Origin: Alitta virens
Taxonomy: Eukaryota > Annelida > Polychaeta > Phyllodocida > Nereididae
DNA: 64,000 bases
Assembly: GCA_932294295.1 (NCBI GenBank)
Contig: OW028577.1
Coordinates: 7,994,501 to 8,058,500, forward strand
Direction: 5' to 3'
Under the pieces are notes generated by a model. That model worked only from the letters and a program-made list of their open reading frames with translations, did not search any database and was not told the origin of the DNA. Made by a program: the position numbers and the translations under genes. Of the stretch, positions 12,469 through 25,989 are shown one piece after another. Each line of letters begins with the position of its first letter. Positions within the stretch are counted from its first letter, which is position 1.

Positions 12469-12738
12469 TAAGATATGCCCAAAAAACAACAAGTAGACAT
12501 TCATTTCGGATCCTAATATAGATATATAATGGTCTATACTATTTGTCACAAATCATTAAAAACATACACAATAATGCCGTAAGGCAACTCCGATGTGCCA
12601 TAAGATATGCCCAAAAAACAAGTAGACATTTATTACGGATCCTAATATAGATATATAATGGTCTATGCTATTTGCACTAAAAACAAATCATTTAAAAACA
12701 TACACAATAATGCCATATGGCAACTCCGATGTGCCATA
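12469..12738 (+). repeat. Diverged ~130-bp tandem duplication
   Basis: 12469-12600 and 12601-12738 are two copies of one unit, each starting TAAGATATGCCCAAAAAACA and ending GGCAACTCCGATGTGCCATA or near it. Internal blocks such as GGATCCTAATATAGATATAT are identical, while short indels and substitutions separate the rest. No protein is encoded. It may be a two-copy satellite fragment or a simple segmental duplication. Confidence 0.85.
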
Positions 12739-15722
12739 ATAACAATTACTGACAGTTATAAGGAGTAAGCCTAACAATTACATATATTCTTTCATAGCAC
12801 TGAGTGTACGTTGTTCATTGAATATTGTACTGACGGCCATTTTGTTATTCTTTGGGAAGAAGGACCTGTAGCTTGACATTCTAAACTTTAAGCCACTAAG
12901 CTGATTCCAGGTGTCACTTTGTAATCTCTGTATTGCTATATAGTTGTCTTGTGGTACGCCTTGACCACTCTTTGACCACTATACATTTTATTTGACTGAA
13001 TTCAGAAAATTTTATTACAGAAAGTTTTGTTACGTTGATAATTATTATTCACTAACTGAATATTGGTGGTTGTATGAACAGCTAATTTTCAAATATTTCC
13101 TAAATATATACCGGTCATCAAGGGAGCCGCTGTTCAATTAAAATAAACTGTCAATTAGTATAATTTATTCGCATCAATTACTGCCACATGCTAATTGGGG
13201 AAACAACGAAGTATATCACAGACTTGCTAGATGGTACACACTTCCTTGCCGTCATTATATTATCAAAATTCCCATGAACGGAAGTTGAACAAGTTCAACA
13301 ATATGTCCTATCAGACTTACCATCTAGGATCGCCAACAAAGTAGAGCATATGCTGTGTAGCACAGTATCCTGAGGGGGCAATTGCCCTTGTTACACCAAG
13401 GGGCTCTTGTAAGGGTCGTGGAGGTCAGTTTCAGGTCTCCAGTGGTCAGCAGACTGAGGCATTGGTCATCTTATGGGAATGGACAGTAGCATCGCCTGGG
13501 CGTTCTGGCTGAAGACATAGCGTCTCGTTTACGCCTGCACTAGTCTTTCATGGTCAATTTCGCACTGGTAAATGGAAATATAGCAGCCATATTGTGAGGT
13601 AGCACTTGATAAATTAAATAGAAGCTGAGAGATCATGTGTAAAGGCTAACCTGAGGGGCAATCGAGAGGAACCGCAGTGGACCCAGTCTTCTTAACTTTT
13701 ATCAATATTTCAGGAGCAGAAGGCGGTGGCTATGTAAAAGGCACTCTGCTAGTTAAGTAGGTCTCCGTTGGGCTCCAATGGCGCTGTGTGCTGGCCCTTC
13801 CTCCAGAATGATTAGCCATGATGTCTGGTGCAACAGGAGATGCATTCTGTGAATCTTTTATGCTCTGTCTTCCTGTGGGCCCACCTCGACCCCTTGCCCT
13901 TCCTTATTCTGCTGGGTGGACATCTCCCGAGTGCTTGACACCCCATCTGGTCCTTATATTGGCCACTGATTCTAGCCTGGCATTAAATATTAGCCAGGCA
14001 CTGTTTTGAGCTTGAATAAACCTGACTTTTACGATGAGACAGTAAACAAGTGCATTGTCTACTCAGCAGGAAGATTTATGCGATCTGTTGTCATGGCTGT
14101 TCAACTGTCCCAAGTGTCTATACAGAATTCAAAGTACCTTAAGAACGAATATAATCTTCATCCTAAACCGAATGTATGGGATACATCAATATCCATGTAC
14201 CATGCAGTTAGTTACAGACGCAGACAAGCCTGCACGTTTCAATTGCTTACGAGTCATGTCAAACAGCTCAATAAGCCCAACAAATCGGTGCAGTGTTGTA
14301 ACGAGCGAGCTAAAATGGCACTCATTATTGAATGAATTGAGCTTTGAAGTTGCTTTTGAATGGGATAGCATGGACTGAGCTGATGCTACTGTACCATTTG
14401 TTTCCAGGTAATGATGTTGAAGGCCACAATACAAATGGTGCACCATCTGCTAAGCACCAATTGTACTTGGTGGACCACTGCTGGACTTGACAGATGTGTC
14501 AGCAGGGACTCTCTTCCTTTTTCTCAATTTTCTGCTGATTTACTGAGAAGCACATAAAGGAGTTATTCAGAGGAAGGTCAATATCAGCAGGATAAATAGA
14601 AACAGTAATCTAGTCATTTGCCCCTTCTAAATCTATCATTTTGCATTGGCCAAGGGCAGCCTGTGTGGTCCTTATGGAGTCTGTCATATTGTATTGAATG
14701 CATTTCTAGCCCAAGGCCACTTGACCGGATTGCCTTAATTCTTTCTATTGAACACTGGCCTTCATCTGACAAGCTGCTGACAACCAGTGTTGTTATTGAT
14801 ATCTATACAGAAAAACTTGAAGGTCTATAAGGCATACTCTATGTTACTGCAGACCAAGTAATGATGGCTTTTAAAAACTGAACAGAAGACATCTCCTGAC
14901 AAAACATCTTTTATGGTCCTCAAAAAGCTGAAATTGTCTCTTTATGGGTACATTGCAAGCAGTTTTTACTCTCAAACCCTTGTAGTTAGTGGCTTAACAA
15001 GCTGTGAGGCATTGGTCTGACCCTGACCCACAAACAACAGAAATTGAAGGGGTCAGAGACCAAAGAAGCTATTGCATTGTTATTAGATTGTGTGTGATGT
15101 ATGACCAGCCAACAGCGTTCAAATTGCCTGGTCATATCCGTTTTCCTGGTAGCAGTTTGGACAAGTAAAAAACATACGTCAATTGTAGGGTGATAAACGA
15201 TGGCCCAGGTTGAAGGCAAAACGTGTGCTCTGAAAGAAATCTTTAAAGAGGTAACGAGGAGACTGATGATAGGGGAATGTTCACTGCTGACGTCCAAGCT
15301 CCGACTTTCACCCCTTTTCTGGTTTCTTGCTCGAATTCACAAGAAGTAACCCAAATTTGTAGTTTTGTTTTCCTGCGGTTTCTATAATAAACTTTCAGCA
15401 TCAGCTTTCCTGTTCATATCGATTCTTAGGAAAGACTATTCATACCTGGCTTTCTTTGTTGTCATCTACACTACAACCATTAAAACTCCTCAAGAGTATC
15501 TCCACAAACTTTGAGCCAATGTGGGTTCCATTTCATGTTCCTCGTAAATAAGGAGACCTTTTTGCTGAAACTTCTCTGGGGTTTCACTTGATTGGTGGTC
15601 TGCGTGCAGGATTTACCAGGAAGCTTGGCTTTATGCCAAAATGTCTGTCTCCAACACCATATTTAAACTTATTGTATACAAATACTCTTATTGTCAAAAT
15701 GATTATGATTATAATAAATGCA
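12739..15722. other. Non-coding region, no supported gene
   Basis: Only short open frames without recognisable domains. A TTGACCACTC/TTTGACCACT repeat lies near 12960-12980, and a head-to-tail pair of TGACCC half-sites lies at 15018-15029. Confidence 0.6.
15018..15029 (-). promoter_or_regulatory. DR0 nuclear-receptor-like direct repeat
   Basis: TGACCCTGACCC reads GGGTCAGGGTCA on the minus strand: two half-sites with no spacer, the layout preferred by GCNF/NR6A-type receptors. Another GGGTCA is at 15050-15055. This is a motif match only. Confidence 0.25.
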
Positions 15723-15898
<176 letters not shown>

Positions 15899-18800
15899 AT
15901 CATTTGAAATAGACTGACATCTAACGCACATGAAATATTCAAAAGCAGTTGTAATATCAAACCTTTCCTAATTGTTGCCTTTTATATAATGTGAACAGAA
16001 GAAGACACTGCTTCCTATGAAGTGGCCTCCAAAATAGGCTGAGACGATTATCTCATTAACTTCTGACATATGTTTTAAATTCATATTATGTCCCTGTGAA
16101 GATTACCATTTCGGAAATATATAATGCATTCCCTTTGATTCTCATAGAATTTATTCTATGTAGTGGTGAATCACATAGGTCCCAGGTGTAATAATTTCCC
16201 TGGATGCATTGTTTTCATTATGGATAAGTTGATATGCATGCATAGGTATCATGTCTACACGTGGAAGCATGGCTGGTCTGAATCTTTATGATGCAAGATG
16301 CGGAGCAATGCACTGGGTTTTTCTGCGTCTTTTGGGAGTGATGCTTGAGGTTTTACAGCCTTATATAGTCAAGGAGATTGGCAGTGGAGGGACAGGGTGA
16401 ATCTGGAAACCCCACAAGTTGTTAAGCAGTGCACAAGTACGCTATGAAGCTAGCTGCAGAGGACGTCAGGAAGCTGCTAACAACGTCGTTTGTGCGCTGA
16501 TGTCGTAGCGTAAGACGCGTCTCGGCATATGACGTGGTCAGGGGTGCAGGGACAGCGGTGCGAATCGTAAAGTTCTATTCATTCTCCAATTGCGCATTGC
16601 TCTAGGTACTAACTAGGGAATATCATGCAGACTGTGACAGGTTAGATTAGAATAAGCCATGTTACCAGGATGGGTTCCCCTTACTGGCTGCATATGCCCT
16701 GATCTATGGCTAATAAAAGTGTGCCGGCCATCTTCAGTATGGAAAACATACTGGATGTATGAAACGCTGAGCCCTGGTGTCCTCTGATTACTCAAGCATG
16801 TCACGCTTCCAATCGGCTGAGGGGGATAGGTTAGTGTGATAATGACAGGGCCAAGGGGTGCGCCAGGGAGACCCTCTCAACCCGCACTAGATTTGTCATT
16901 CCCATAAAGCAGAACGTTCCTAATGCCCATGAAATTGCACTACAACCCGCCGCCAATATCACGCCATCAATTTCCCTGCCTTGGCTGTGAACGGGTCAAA
17001 CTCACGGTTTTAATAGAGATTGGGACCCCTTTGTTGTGGGGCTGTCCATAAGCGAGTGACACTGCGCACCGCAGACCTTTGGCTCAATTTTCAATAAGGC
17101 ACCAAAGTGAGGGTAGGCGATAGAATGTCTGGCCTGGCAGGTCACTTGGGTCTTCCACTGACACTATCACTAGCCTCAACACCAAATAAATCATTCCTCT
17201 TATCTCTTGTAATTTAGAAGTAAAATGTGATTCCAGCCTCTTGGTAAGGTTATCCTTATCAAATTGACTGCTCATGTTTTAGTAATGCTTTGTTCGAGTG
17301 AAATGAACCTTTGGATTTTAAAGCGAGGCTAGAAGTGCAGGGATAGGGGGTCACTCAAGGGTCAAGACGCCGGGCAGGTTGTGTGAAAGCCCTTGCAGAT
17401 TAGACATAGCTGGCCATGCTGATCACGTTCTGCTTAATACATAACGGGTTGGGGAAGCTGGGCTCCAGCCGGACTTAGGATGCAATTCGTTATGTTCTGG
17501 ACGAGTCACACCTTGTCCTTGCCCATTGGTCACTACGCTGGTCAGTGGGCTGCCCTCTCTCTTATGAAATGGCCTGCACCGACACTGGAACTGCCCTGCG
17601 CTGATGATGCACTGCATGTCATTGTCCATTGTTTTGTCACTTCGTTTATTTCTGAGAATGTGGTCACTGGATCTAGCTGCAAAGGCCATTCCATCTTTCT
17701 GAACAGTTGAGATAAAGTTCGTCAAGACAGGCTTTGTTTTCAGTTGTTTTTCACACATCCTTTTGCAACATCTTAGGTCTCCAACAGAGCACAGTAAGAC
17801 AATATACAACTTGGCTTCCCACTGTTTTATCTTGGTAATGAAGTGGTACGCGGGCCTATGATAAACACGACTCCTAAATTGAATTGCTGGGGGTTATTTA
17901 GACTAGTTAAGGCTTAGATTAGTTAATATAGTCATTGTATTAGCATCACATCAACGTGGCTGGAAGAGGTCATTTGATAGACACTTAGTCGGCAATTGCA
18001 TTAGCAGTGGACATGCCCGGCAAACACAGGCAGGAAGTGTTGCCTGCCATTTCCGCTAGGGGTCTCTGAGAACGTTTGGTCATGGGAATTGGTGCATTGG
18101 AGGTCAAGCGTAGCATCCCATTCCATTAGGGATGCGCAGAGAACCCTAATGTGCCCTAATAATGAGCGTAACAAATGGGAATTACATAGGTACATGTAGG
18201 CCTCTTCCTGTATCAAATACCTTAGCACTTCATTTCTGAAAAAAGTTTGTAAGTGGACGCCATGTTTTTTTTTTGTTTTTCACCATATCCTACCTCAGTG
18301 TGAAATCAAACAGGTGTGCTGTTCCAGAAGTATGTCTTAACATGACAGAACAGGGAATGGCGTGACAACGAGGATGTAAAATATGACAAATGTGGCCCTG
18401 AATGGCAATGAGGATTGTTCTCCTCTCGATTATATTTTTTGAGCACCCCCTCCAGCAATGGTTCTGCAGCAGCAACCAGCTCTTGTATCAATCTTCGTCA
18501 TAACACATGTCAGCATGTAGAAAGTCCTGTGACGTGCTCTCATTGCAGTAAACATCACGTAAAATATAGCCCATCAGGGTATCTCTGCCTCTAGTGTATA
18601 TAAGACCATTATGTAAAAGGCTATCCTGGTGCGCTGCCTGATGCATTGTGATATGTCTTCAAGGCTTTCAATCATTCAAACCACCCTAGATTTCATTACA
18701 CCTATTGATGTGGCCCAGTGTTCTTGAGAAAGGTAGAGATCCGTTTGTGTCGTAAATGTGTCCTCCATCTCTTTCTTGATCTGAACATAGAGCTATAACT

Positions 18801-21060
18801 ATGATCTAAGCACTAAGTATGAATATATCTTCATATTACCAACACACAATTTCATCATTTAAGAGCACCACTGCAGACACGACACTTTCTCTTACCGTTC
18901 CATATTTCAAGACACAAGGCCCAAATCCTGTAATCAACGCCTAGCCTAAAAAGTATCTCATTTGCTCACTCATAGACCCCCGATGCACTACATTCTGCTG
19001 TGCATTTACACACGAAAGTAGCTCCTTAAATCTGGCGCATCACTCAAGAGGATGTCAGAAGTCAAGGGATCATGAAAACGCATGAGACAGCTGAAGGTGG
19101 GTAGCTCAGCAGCCAAAATGAATTGCATTTGTTAATTTGGTGTATGGCGAAATCAGCTGGAGCATCAGACCGGAAGCAAATTGGTCCACTCGATAAATCC
19201 GACCAGCGCATGAATAATACGGCCAGGCGGAAGGGTACTGTCATGGCTGCGTCGATACATTAGACTTTAGGCGTGCTAAGACTGCATGTACTATCAAGTT
19301 TATTTTGGCCAGGGTGTGCTATTATCAAGTCCAAAACATTTCACCCTTGTTCTGCCTGCTTTAGCATCGATGGATGTGACCTATCTTTAGCAAACAGCTG
19401 GAGGGCATGAAAGTAGTGCCGCCCTATGAACTATAATGAGTTTGTTGTTCTTCCTCAGCACAATTAATCAAGATGAGTGTCATTAGGGAAACACGGAGTT
19501 ATTAATTGAGCAAGGCATGTGGGCTAGCTATTGCGTAAGAGCTGCTGGAACTGAGACTGCACCGAGACATGAGAGAGACTGATCGACTTTGATCTCCCTC
19601 ACCAGCGACTCCTCGCGTCGTAATCATGACAAAAGACTTAATTAGCACCATCTATGGGCTGGGGTGCAACCCCGAATTGCACCATCAAGCGAAAGCTGAG
19701 CGTACGCCTAAAGTATTGGAGCAACTTCCCTCTGAAATGCGAGCCTCTATTTACTGGGGCTCTCGCCAAATATGTCACTTGCATGTCCATCCGAGTTTCA
19801 TTATTGAGGAACTGGCATGTTTATGCTGGTTTGCTGGTTATGCGGACAGCAGAAGGATGCTGCCTTGACATGCCACATGAAGTCCACGCATCCAGAAGTC
19901 TGAAAGGGTTAGATGCTTAAGATGTTGAATATGTACTGTCTTTCTGGCTGGTGGAGTATGCATCTATTTTGCTTCTATAGACGGATTCTTCATACATATG
20001 CTGCAGTCATCCGATTCATGCTGTATTTCAAACTTTGGTGTTTCAATTTTCCCGTTTGTGACCTTTTGTGGTGAATTAAACATGAGACATCTACTCAAAA
20101 GAAAAATTACTATTTAGCAGTAACATTTGCGGTTTTCTGTCAATATGAACTTTTGTCTTTACAAAGTTTAACGTTCTAAATGTCACTTTAGCATATAATG
20201 TATATTGATAATTACCTGCAGTTGCTCTAGTAAGTTCCCAAATCGCAAGTTAATGCCCAACGTTTGATTTATTGACTATCATACTTTACATGTACTGTGA
20301 AAGGTTTTGGATTGCTCTGACATCAACTAAAAGATAGCAATACAAAGAGTATTTTAAGGATAATGTACTTATAAATTTTGCACATTCTATAGGTATTTGC
20401 ACTTGAATGGCTCTGTAAAAAAAGCATTATGTGCCAAATACCATCATTACTTTGTGGATGGTAGTGTTTGTGGATGTCCCATATATTGGTTGTTGCACTG
20501 CGGATGATACTAGTTTTATCATTTGGATGGTCCTGTTCATTGCATGCATTGTAATTGATGCTATTTATGTATCGGTGGTTCATTCTGACATTGAATTAAA
20601 CATTACCACGAATATGTCTGCGATATTCTGTGATGTTAATGTACAATGCTAGACTCCACACATAGGGAATAATGCATGATGCACACCTGCACATGATCAA
20701 AGTTATGCATTCAACATCAGAAGCCTTTTCATGGGAATTAATGCTAAGTCTTTGAAGAGAATACCTTTTTTCTCTTTCCATTGAAAATCTGGTGCACATA
20801 ATGGGTTTTTACAGGGCTGTTGATACGCGGTATACAAACATATGCATATATAGACAGCAAAATGGGAAGACAATCCCATACGTGTTTTCATAAGCATGAC
20901 CTTTTTGATATTTTCATATCTGTTACGCAAGCTAAAATGGTACGAGAGTATTTTTTAGTAAAGGCTCATATCCTCTTATTTAAGGTGCACATGTAATAGA
21001 AAATTTCTTTAAAGCCTAACCTTTTTCTGTAAATCAATTTCATCTTGTATAATAACACCG
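15899..21060. other. Non-coding region, no supported gene
   Basis: No recognisable protein. The longest frame, 128 codons at 17423-17809 on the minus strand, lacks any domain. A DR5 motif lies at 17348-17364. Confidence 0.6.
17348..17364 (+). promoter_or_regulatory. DR5 direct repeat, candidate retinoic-acid response element
   Basis: GGGTCA (17348-17353) and GGGTCA (17359-17364) are separated by the five bases CTCAA. RAR/RXR heterodimers favour two RGKTCA half-sites with a 5-base spacer, and GGGTCA fits that half-site. No gene lies nearby in the window. Confidence 0.35.
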
Positions 21061-21062
21061 TC

Positions 21063-21137
<75 letters not shown>
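21061..21137 (+). repeat. (TA)n(GA)n compound microsatellite
   Basis: About 55 bases of alternating TA run directly into about 22 bases of GA. The junction is near 21116. Confidence 0.97.
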
Positions 21138-21441
21138 CCAATAAATTACCTACTACTATATTTAACGAGATAATATAAAAACTTTATGATAATTATCGTT
21201 ATTACTAATAATCATAATTATTAAATGTCAAAGCAACATTAAAATATATTAAAAACTATATATTACTGTCATACATATACTCATAAAAACAACATTTTAC
21301 CATCACACGAAGATTAAAAATATAAATAAATGACAATATGTACATAGTGCGTTTGCATGGAAGTGGCAATGACAGCTCCCAGAAGGGCTATTGGGCAGCT
21401 ACTTCAATACAAGACTTGCTTTATGATATCATATAAGATAT
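21138..21441. other. A/T-rich non-coding spacer
   Basis: Nothing recognisable beyond high A+T content. Confidence 0.6.
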
Positions 21442-21658
21442 AATTTCATAATAGCGGGGGATGGGGGCCTAGTTCAGTGGTAGCGCGCTGAGCTTCCAAC
21501 CACTGGGTCCAGGGTTCAACTCCCAGTAAAGCCTAAGGTGGATGGCTGTTTCATCCTTCATCTCATTGCCATGGTCCCTGCCTGTCCTAATTAGCCCAAC
21601 AGGTGCAGAAATACAAGAGGTAAAGCCCTAATCCACCCACCCACAATTTCATAATAGC
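21442..21658. repeat. 14-bp target-site duplication pair flanking the SINE
   Basis: AATTTCATAATAGC at 21442-21455 is repeated exactly at 21645-21658, immediately outside the SINE. A duplication of this length is typical of target-primed reverse transcription. Confidence 0.92.
21456..21644 (+). mobile_element. tRNA-derived SINE with perfect target-site duplication
   Basis: The 5' end is tRNA-like, with a Pol III A box TAGTTCAGTGGTAG (21470-21483), an anticodon-loop-like CTTCCAA (21493-21499) and a B box GGTTCAACTCC (21513-21523). The loop would read anticodon TCC, so a tRNA-Gly ancestor is my inference. About 120 bases of unrelated body follow, ending in CCACCCACCCAC with no poly-A. The element is bracketed by a perfect 14-base direct repeat, AATTTCATAATAGC, at 21442-21455 and 21645-21658, which fixes the boundaries and shows a fairly young insertion of 189 bases. 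It would depend on a LINE partner's reverse transcriptase. I do not recognise the family. Confidence 0.9.
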
Positions 21659-22241
21659 AATAGTTAAATCTTGAGAAATGTGGGGTAAATACATGGTGAG
21701 AGATGACGAGGCGAGAAATTGGTCAGATAAATAGAAATAATACACAACTGCCTATAAAGTGCTTCAAACTCATAAAAATGAAATAAAAAGGAAATAAAGC
21801 TTGTCATAATCAGATTTTAATCTACAGGTAAAAATACTGGCAATATCAATTAATAGCAATATCTTTTGTTTGTTATTTATTCCTGAGACTCACCCATTTC
21901 TGGCTGGTCTTGTAAGTTCCTTCCTCTTATGACCAGTCTGGTAGACCAGAACTCCTGGAATCTGTAATACAATTTTGCCATAAGTAGAATTTTGCAGAGC
22001 ACCGATCCAACATTTATTGCCGGCATAGCTGATTGATCGGTTTTCGGATCACGGGGTCTTTTTTGGAGCCACGAGATTTGGACGTGATTTCTTGCACGTG
22101 ATCTGCTGCTGAGTGACGTTGATGTTGACAGGGTTACGTAGAGTGACGTAATAAGACGTTGGACCGGGTTGACAGGGGGAGAAAGAGAAAAGTCACCTCT
22201 TGCCGAGCTCTTGCAGAATATGACTTAATCGTCTCCAACAA

Positions 22242-22344
22242 ATATGGCGCTTATTCGGTGGGCTTTCTACTCGCAAGAGTCGTGTGATAAATCTGGCGCC
22301 CCGTTCCCGCTAAATTGGAGTGTGGTGGGGCGTTTGGCGGCAAA
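22242..22344. promoter_or_regulatory. Cluster of E2F-like motifs
   Basis: Within about 100 bases lie ATGGCGC (22244-22250), TCTGGCGCC (22292-22300), TTCCCGC (22304-22310) and the palindrome TTTGGCGGCAAA (22333-22344). The E2F consensus is TTTSSCGC on either strand. The stretch is more GC-rich than its surroundings and TGACGT motifs lie upstream (about 22115-22160), so a promoter or CpG-rich enhancer is possible, but no gene start is visible. Confidence 0.3.
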
Positions 22345-23276
22345 TGGAGGTCATCCATCAGACGCACACATGGTGGCGACCTCTGGTGTGCAGCTCCAAA
22401 CTTTACCATGCTCCCCTCTTGGCCTAGCAATTACTAAAACAAAATAATTACCCACAAGAGTGGTTCACCTCTGATTCACTTATTTGGGCATCACCTCCTG
22501 CATTCTCTCAGTTCTGCCTCTTGCTTACCTTTCGCTCTTGTTGCAGCCCAGTAACTGTGCATGCATGGCGCTAAAAGATTTATTACATACTTTCTCAGAT
22601 GCACTTCACACTGGACTTCACCTACATCATTCATATCTTGAGGTATTTATATACACTATGCTTTCGCTGTTTGCTGATGTCTCCTGTGATAAATGATGAC
22701 ATATAGTTAACGACATATGTCAGCTGTATCTGTGTTTGCCTTCATATGGAAAAAGAAAACAGAGGAACAAAAAGGTTGTGGTCTCAGAGTCAATATGAAT
22801 TCCACGGCAGACTTTAGAGGGTTAATCCTGTAAGTAATCACCCCCAAGGAGGGAGGGGTGGCCCCATCTGCTTTACATTCATCATGTCACAACTTCAAAG
22901 GAGTGCCTTGAAAAAGAGGAGGGCTTATTTAAAGAACGCGAAGGAGAAAAATTCAATATGTACTGCTAGTTTGCACAACTACAAGAGTGCGAGTAAACGA
23001 AGTTATAAATTGTGTTGTGGGCCCCTCTGACATGCCAGTTATGAAGTTGTAAAAGTGAAAGGTCCTGCACAATATGACAAATATGCAGACAATGCATATG
23101 TGCATTTCACTGTGTTACTGTATACAAAACGAATATGCAATAACTCTCTGTGTGTATGATCCACGTGAAATTTGAGTTGCAAAACGTTATATGTGGCCAG
23201 CCAGGGGCTTTTTCAATCTCCTGGATACTATTTGATAGTGGTGATGGAGCTGTTACAGGGCCTCGGGTCAAAGTCA

Positions 23277-23334
23277 TGCAGTTGCCTGCAGTTGCCTACA
23301 GTTGACTGCAGTTGCCTGCAGTTGCCTGCAGTTG
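23277..23334 (+). repeat. 10-bp minisatellite TGCAGTTGCC
   Basis: Six copies of a 10-base unit TGCAGTTGCC with one or two substitutions each. The period is close to one helical turn. It encodes no plausible protein. Confidence 0.85.
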
Positions 23335-25989
23335 GTCGCATTGCTGTGGATAATGCAGGTCCGTGGGGGGACAGAGGGGTAGAGTGGCCTGCTTGGGTGT
23401 CAGGCCTGCCATATTTGTCTGTTCATATAAGCCGCTCGCATTGCTGTCTCCATGTCGTCCGACAGCAAACCTGTTGCAGTGTGATGACAACTATATCTAC
23501 TGATGGTTGCTACTGCTGCTGTCGCTGCTGATGTAACTGATTGGTACTGGGATGGGATGCACCCGACATTAGTCTGGACACACCACTCACAGCATTGACC
23601 ATTTCAGACTGTCGTCATCCCACCCTGATATACGCATAACACAGCCCGTCATGCCCACAGACCACTAATGACAACATTCTCACCACAAACTGACCACTGG
23701 CTACCGTGTCGCATTTAGTGACGCTAGTTACGCTCATGACGTAACGTACAGCGGCACGTGGCGCGCTGGTCCCTGCTCCATTCGACGTTAGACTGCAGCT
23801 GAGGAACGCCGCTACTACAGTCATCAGATTCTGTGTTAAGCTCGAATATTTGACTGTTTACTAGTGTCTATCTTATATAAACAATTCCTGGACAGCGTAC
23901 TAGCCTGACAAGAGTCTGTGTCACCATTCACTACTTTGTAGGTAGGTGTCTTATTTTTTATTTGGGGTTAATGCAAACAAAATATGTGTGCTAAAAGATT
24001 TGTTTTTAAGCTGGCAGTATACTCTCATCAATGCAATCGTAGTGCTTCTGGGAAATGGCTGCACATTTAATTTCTTCTTATTCTTTTACAAGTATACTAT
24101 GGAATTCTGGTTTGTTTTGACTTTAATGTAACCGTCTGCAGTTGTGATGCTCACACTGTGAAAATAATAACACTGAATGCAATACACTGTTCATTCTGTT
24201 GGGATATTGATATTATATTGCATGCATTTTGGTGGCGGGAATATAGTTGGTGCCTCAATGGAAATATCGTATGTGGTTCATACTTAGAGATATGTATCAT
24301 GCATCAGTTCACCATCAGTCTCTTCTCCTGTTTAGGATCTTTTATTCTTGCGCTACCTTATCAGCCAGTAATTACGATGTATGACTCTTGCAAAACGGTG
24401 TATGCATAATGATATTCAATTGCAGCACATTACATTGATACCAACCTGGCTGTCTAGTGTCTACAGTGCTTGTAATATGAGCCTTTTTTACATATCAGAC
24501 AAATATGGTGTCTTTTACCACAACAGCAACATCAAAAGAAAACACTAAGCAAAATCCATATCTACATATGTAATGTATTTCTAGTTACAGGTTTCCATTT
24601 ACTCATGACATTAAATGATTTAATCATCCACATCTAGAAATGTCTGTGAACATCACTATGTCTCGATTGATATATCGTAATTTCTACTTGAAAGCTATAT
24701 GTTTGCCAAGATATTTATAATGCCAACAACATGTCATCAGTGCATTGGTGGTAATATCATGGTAATATGCATATTCACTGCATGTCCTCTTGAATAGATG
24801 CACTTCTCAAGGTCACTTGCAAGGTTATTAAAAGCAAGCATGGATTGCTGAATCACTTGATAATTTCCATATCTCTGGTAATTATTTTTAAAGTGCAAAT
24901 AAAGCTGTACACAGACAGCTGTAGATAGAAGGGTTTAATCTTTGATAAAACTGATAGAAAGCAGAAGGTTTGAGAAGGAACGAGCTTGGAATACCTGATG
25001 TCAAGTTGGGGAACAAGATCGTTTCTATTAGATCTTGTGCTCTTTGTCTGGCCTGGAAGCTGCTGCAGAGCCTATGTCAAATGGTCTTTGTTCATGATGT
25101 GGAATTAATGAATGCTCCCTGTAGCCCTTCTTGGCTGCCCTTGGTGCTAACCCAGACTGCACCCTCCCCGTGGACTCAGATTAACAAGCAAGACAAGCTC
25201 AGTAATTGCTCTTACAATTCTCTGCCTGTCCTTCTTATACATTTTGAAGTTGCTTTCGAATCCTGTCCTCTAAGGACATATATATAGATGTCTCTGAGTG
25301 TCATCATTTTCAATGTGGTTCGTGCATTTGACAGAATGTATTCAATATTTAAGCTTTTATTTAAAAGCCACATGCACATACTATTACGTATACTTGTTTC
25401 AGAGAAACCTTTTGCCACAGCAAATTTGTGGTGCGTTTGGTTGATGCACAGAAGTCAGAGCTGATGAGTTTGGAAATGTTTTTGATGCATGTTGCAGAGA
25501 CATTCAGTGCGTTATTGTACTCTTCTCAGATATTGGTCATTGTCAAACCTGTCACATATATTTAGACTCACTGATGTCTGTATTCCCTTCAACGTTTCGC
25601 TTATATGGTTTCGTGTAGACTGCGAAGAGGGTAATAGAAGTTAACAGATGGGTGTCTTCAGCGCCATACATATTGGCAAGAGTGTATACGCGGCAGTTCT
25701 TCGGATATTCCTGCAGAACCACTAAAGGCAGTTTGAGGGCACAGATGCAGTTGGCTGAATATTGTGTTAGCTGAGGTAAAACGCGTGCTCATCGTGGCAT
25801 TTATCTTCATGAAGGTTCAGAGGCTGGCTGCTGCAACATTCTGGTAGGAGGTATTTTCAGAAGGCTCCTCTCCTCCAGCGAATATCAATCAACTATTGAG
25901 CGAGCTCCCCCAGCTTTACTCAACGTGCAGGATGCCACATTACATTCCCCCCCGGACAAGAGATGTCCACTTCTGCTTGAACCCTAAGA

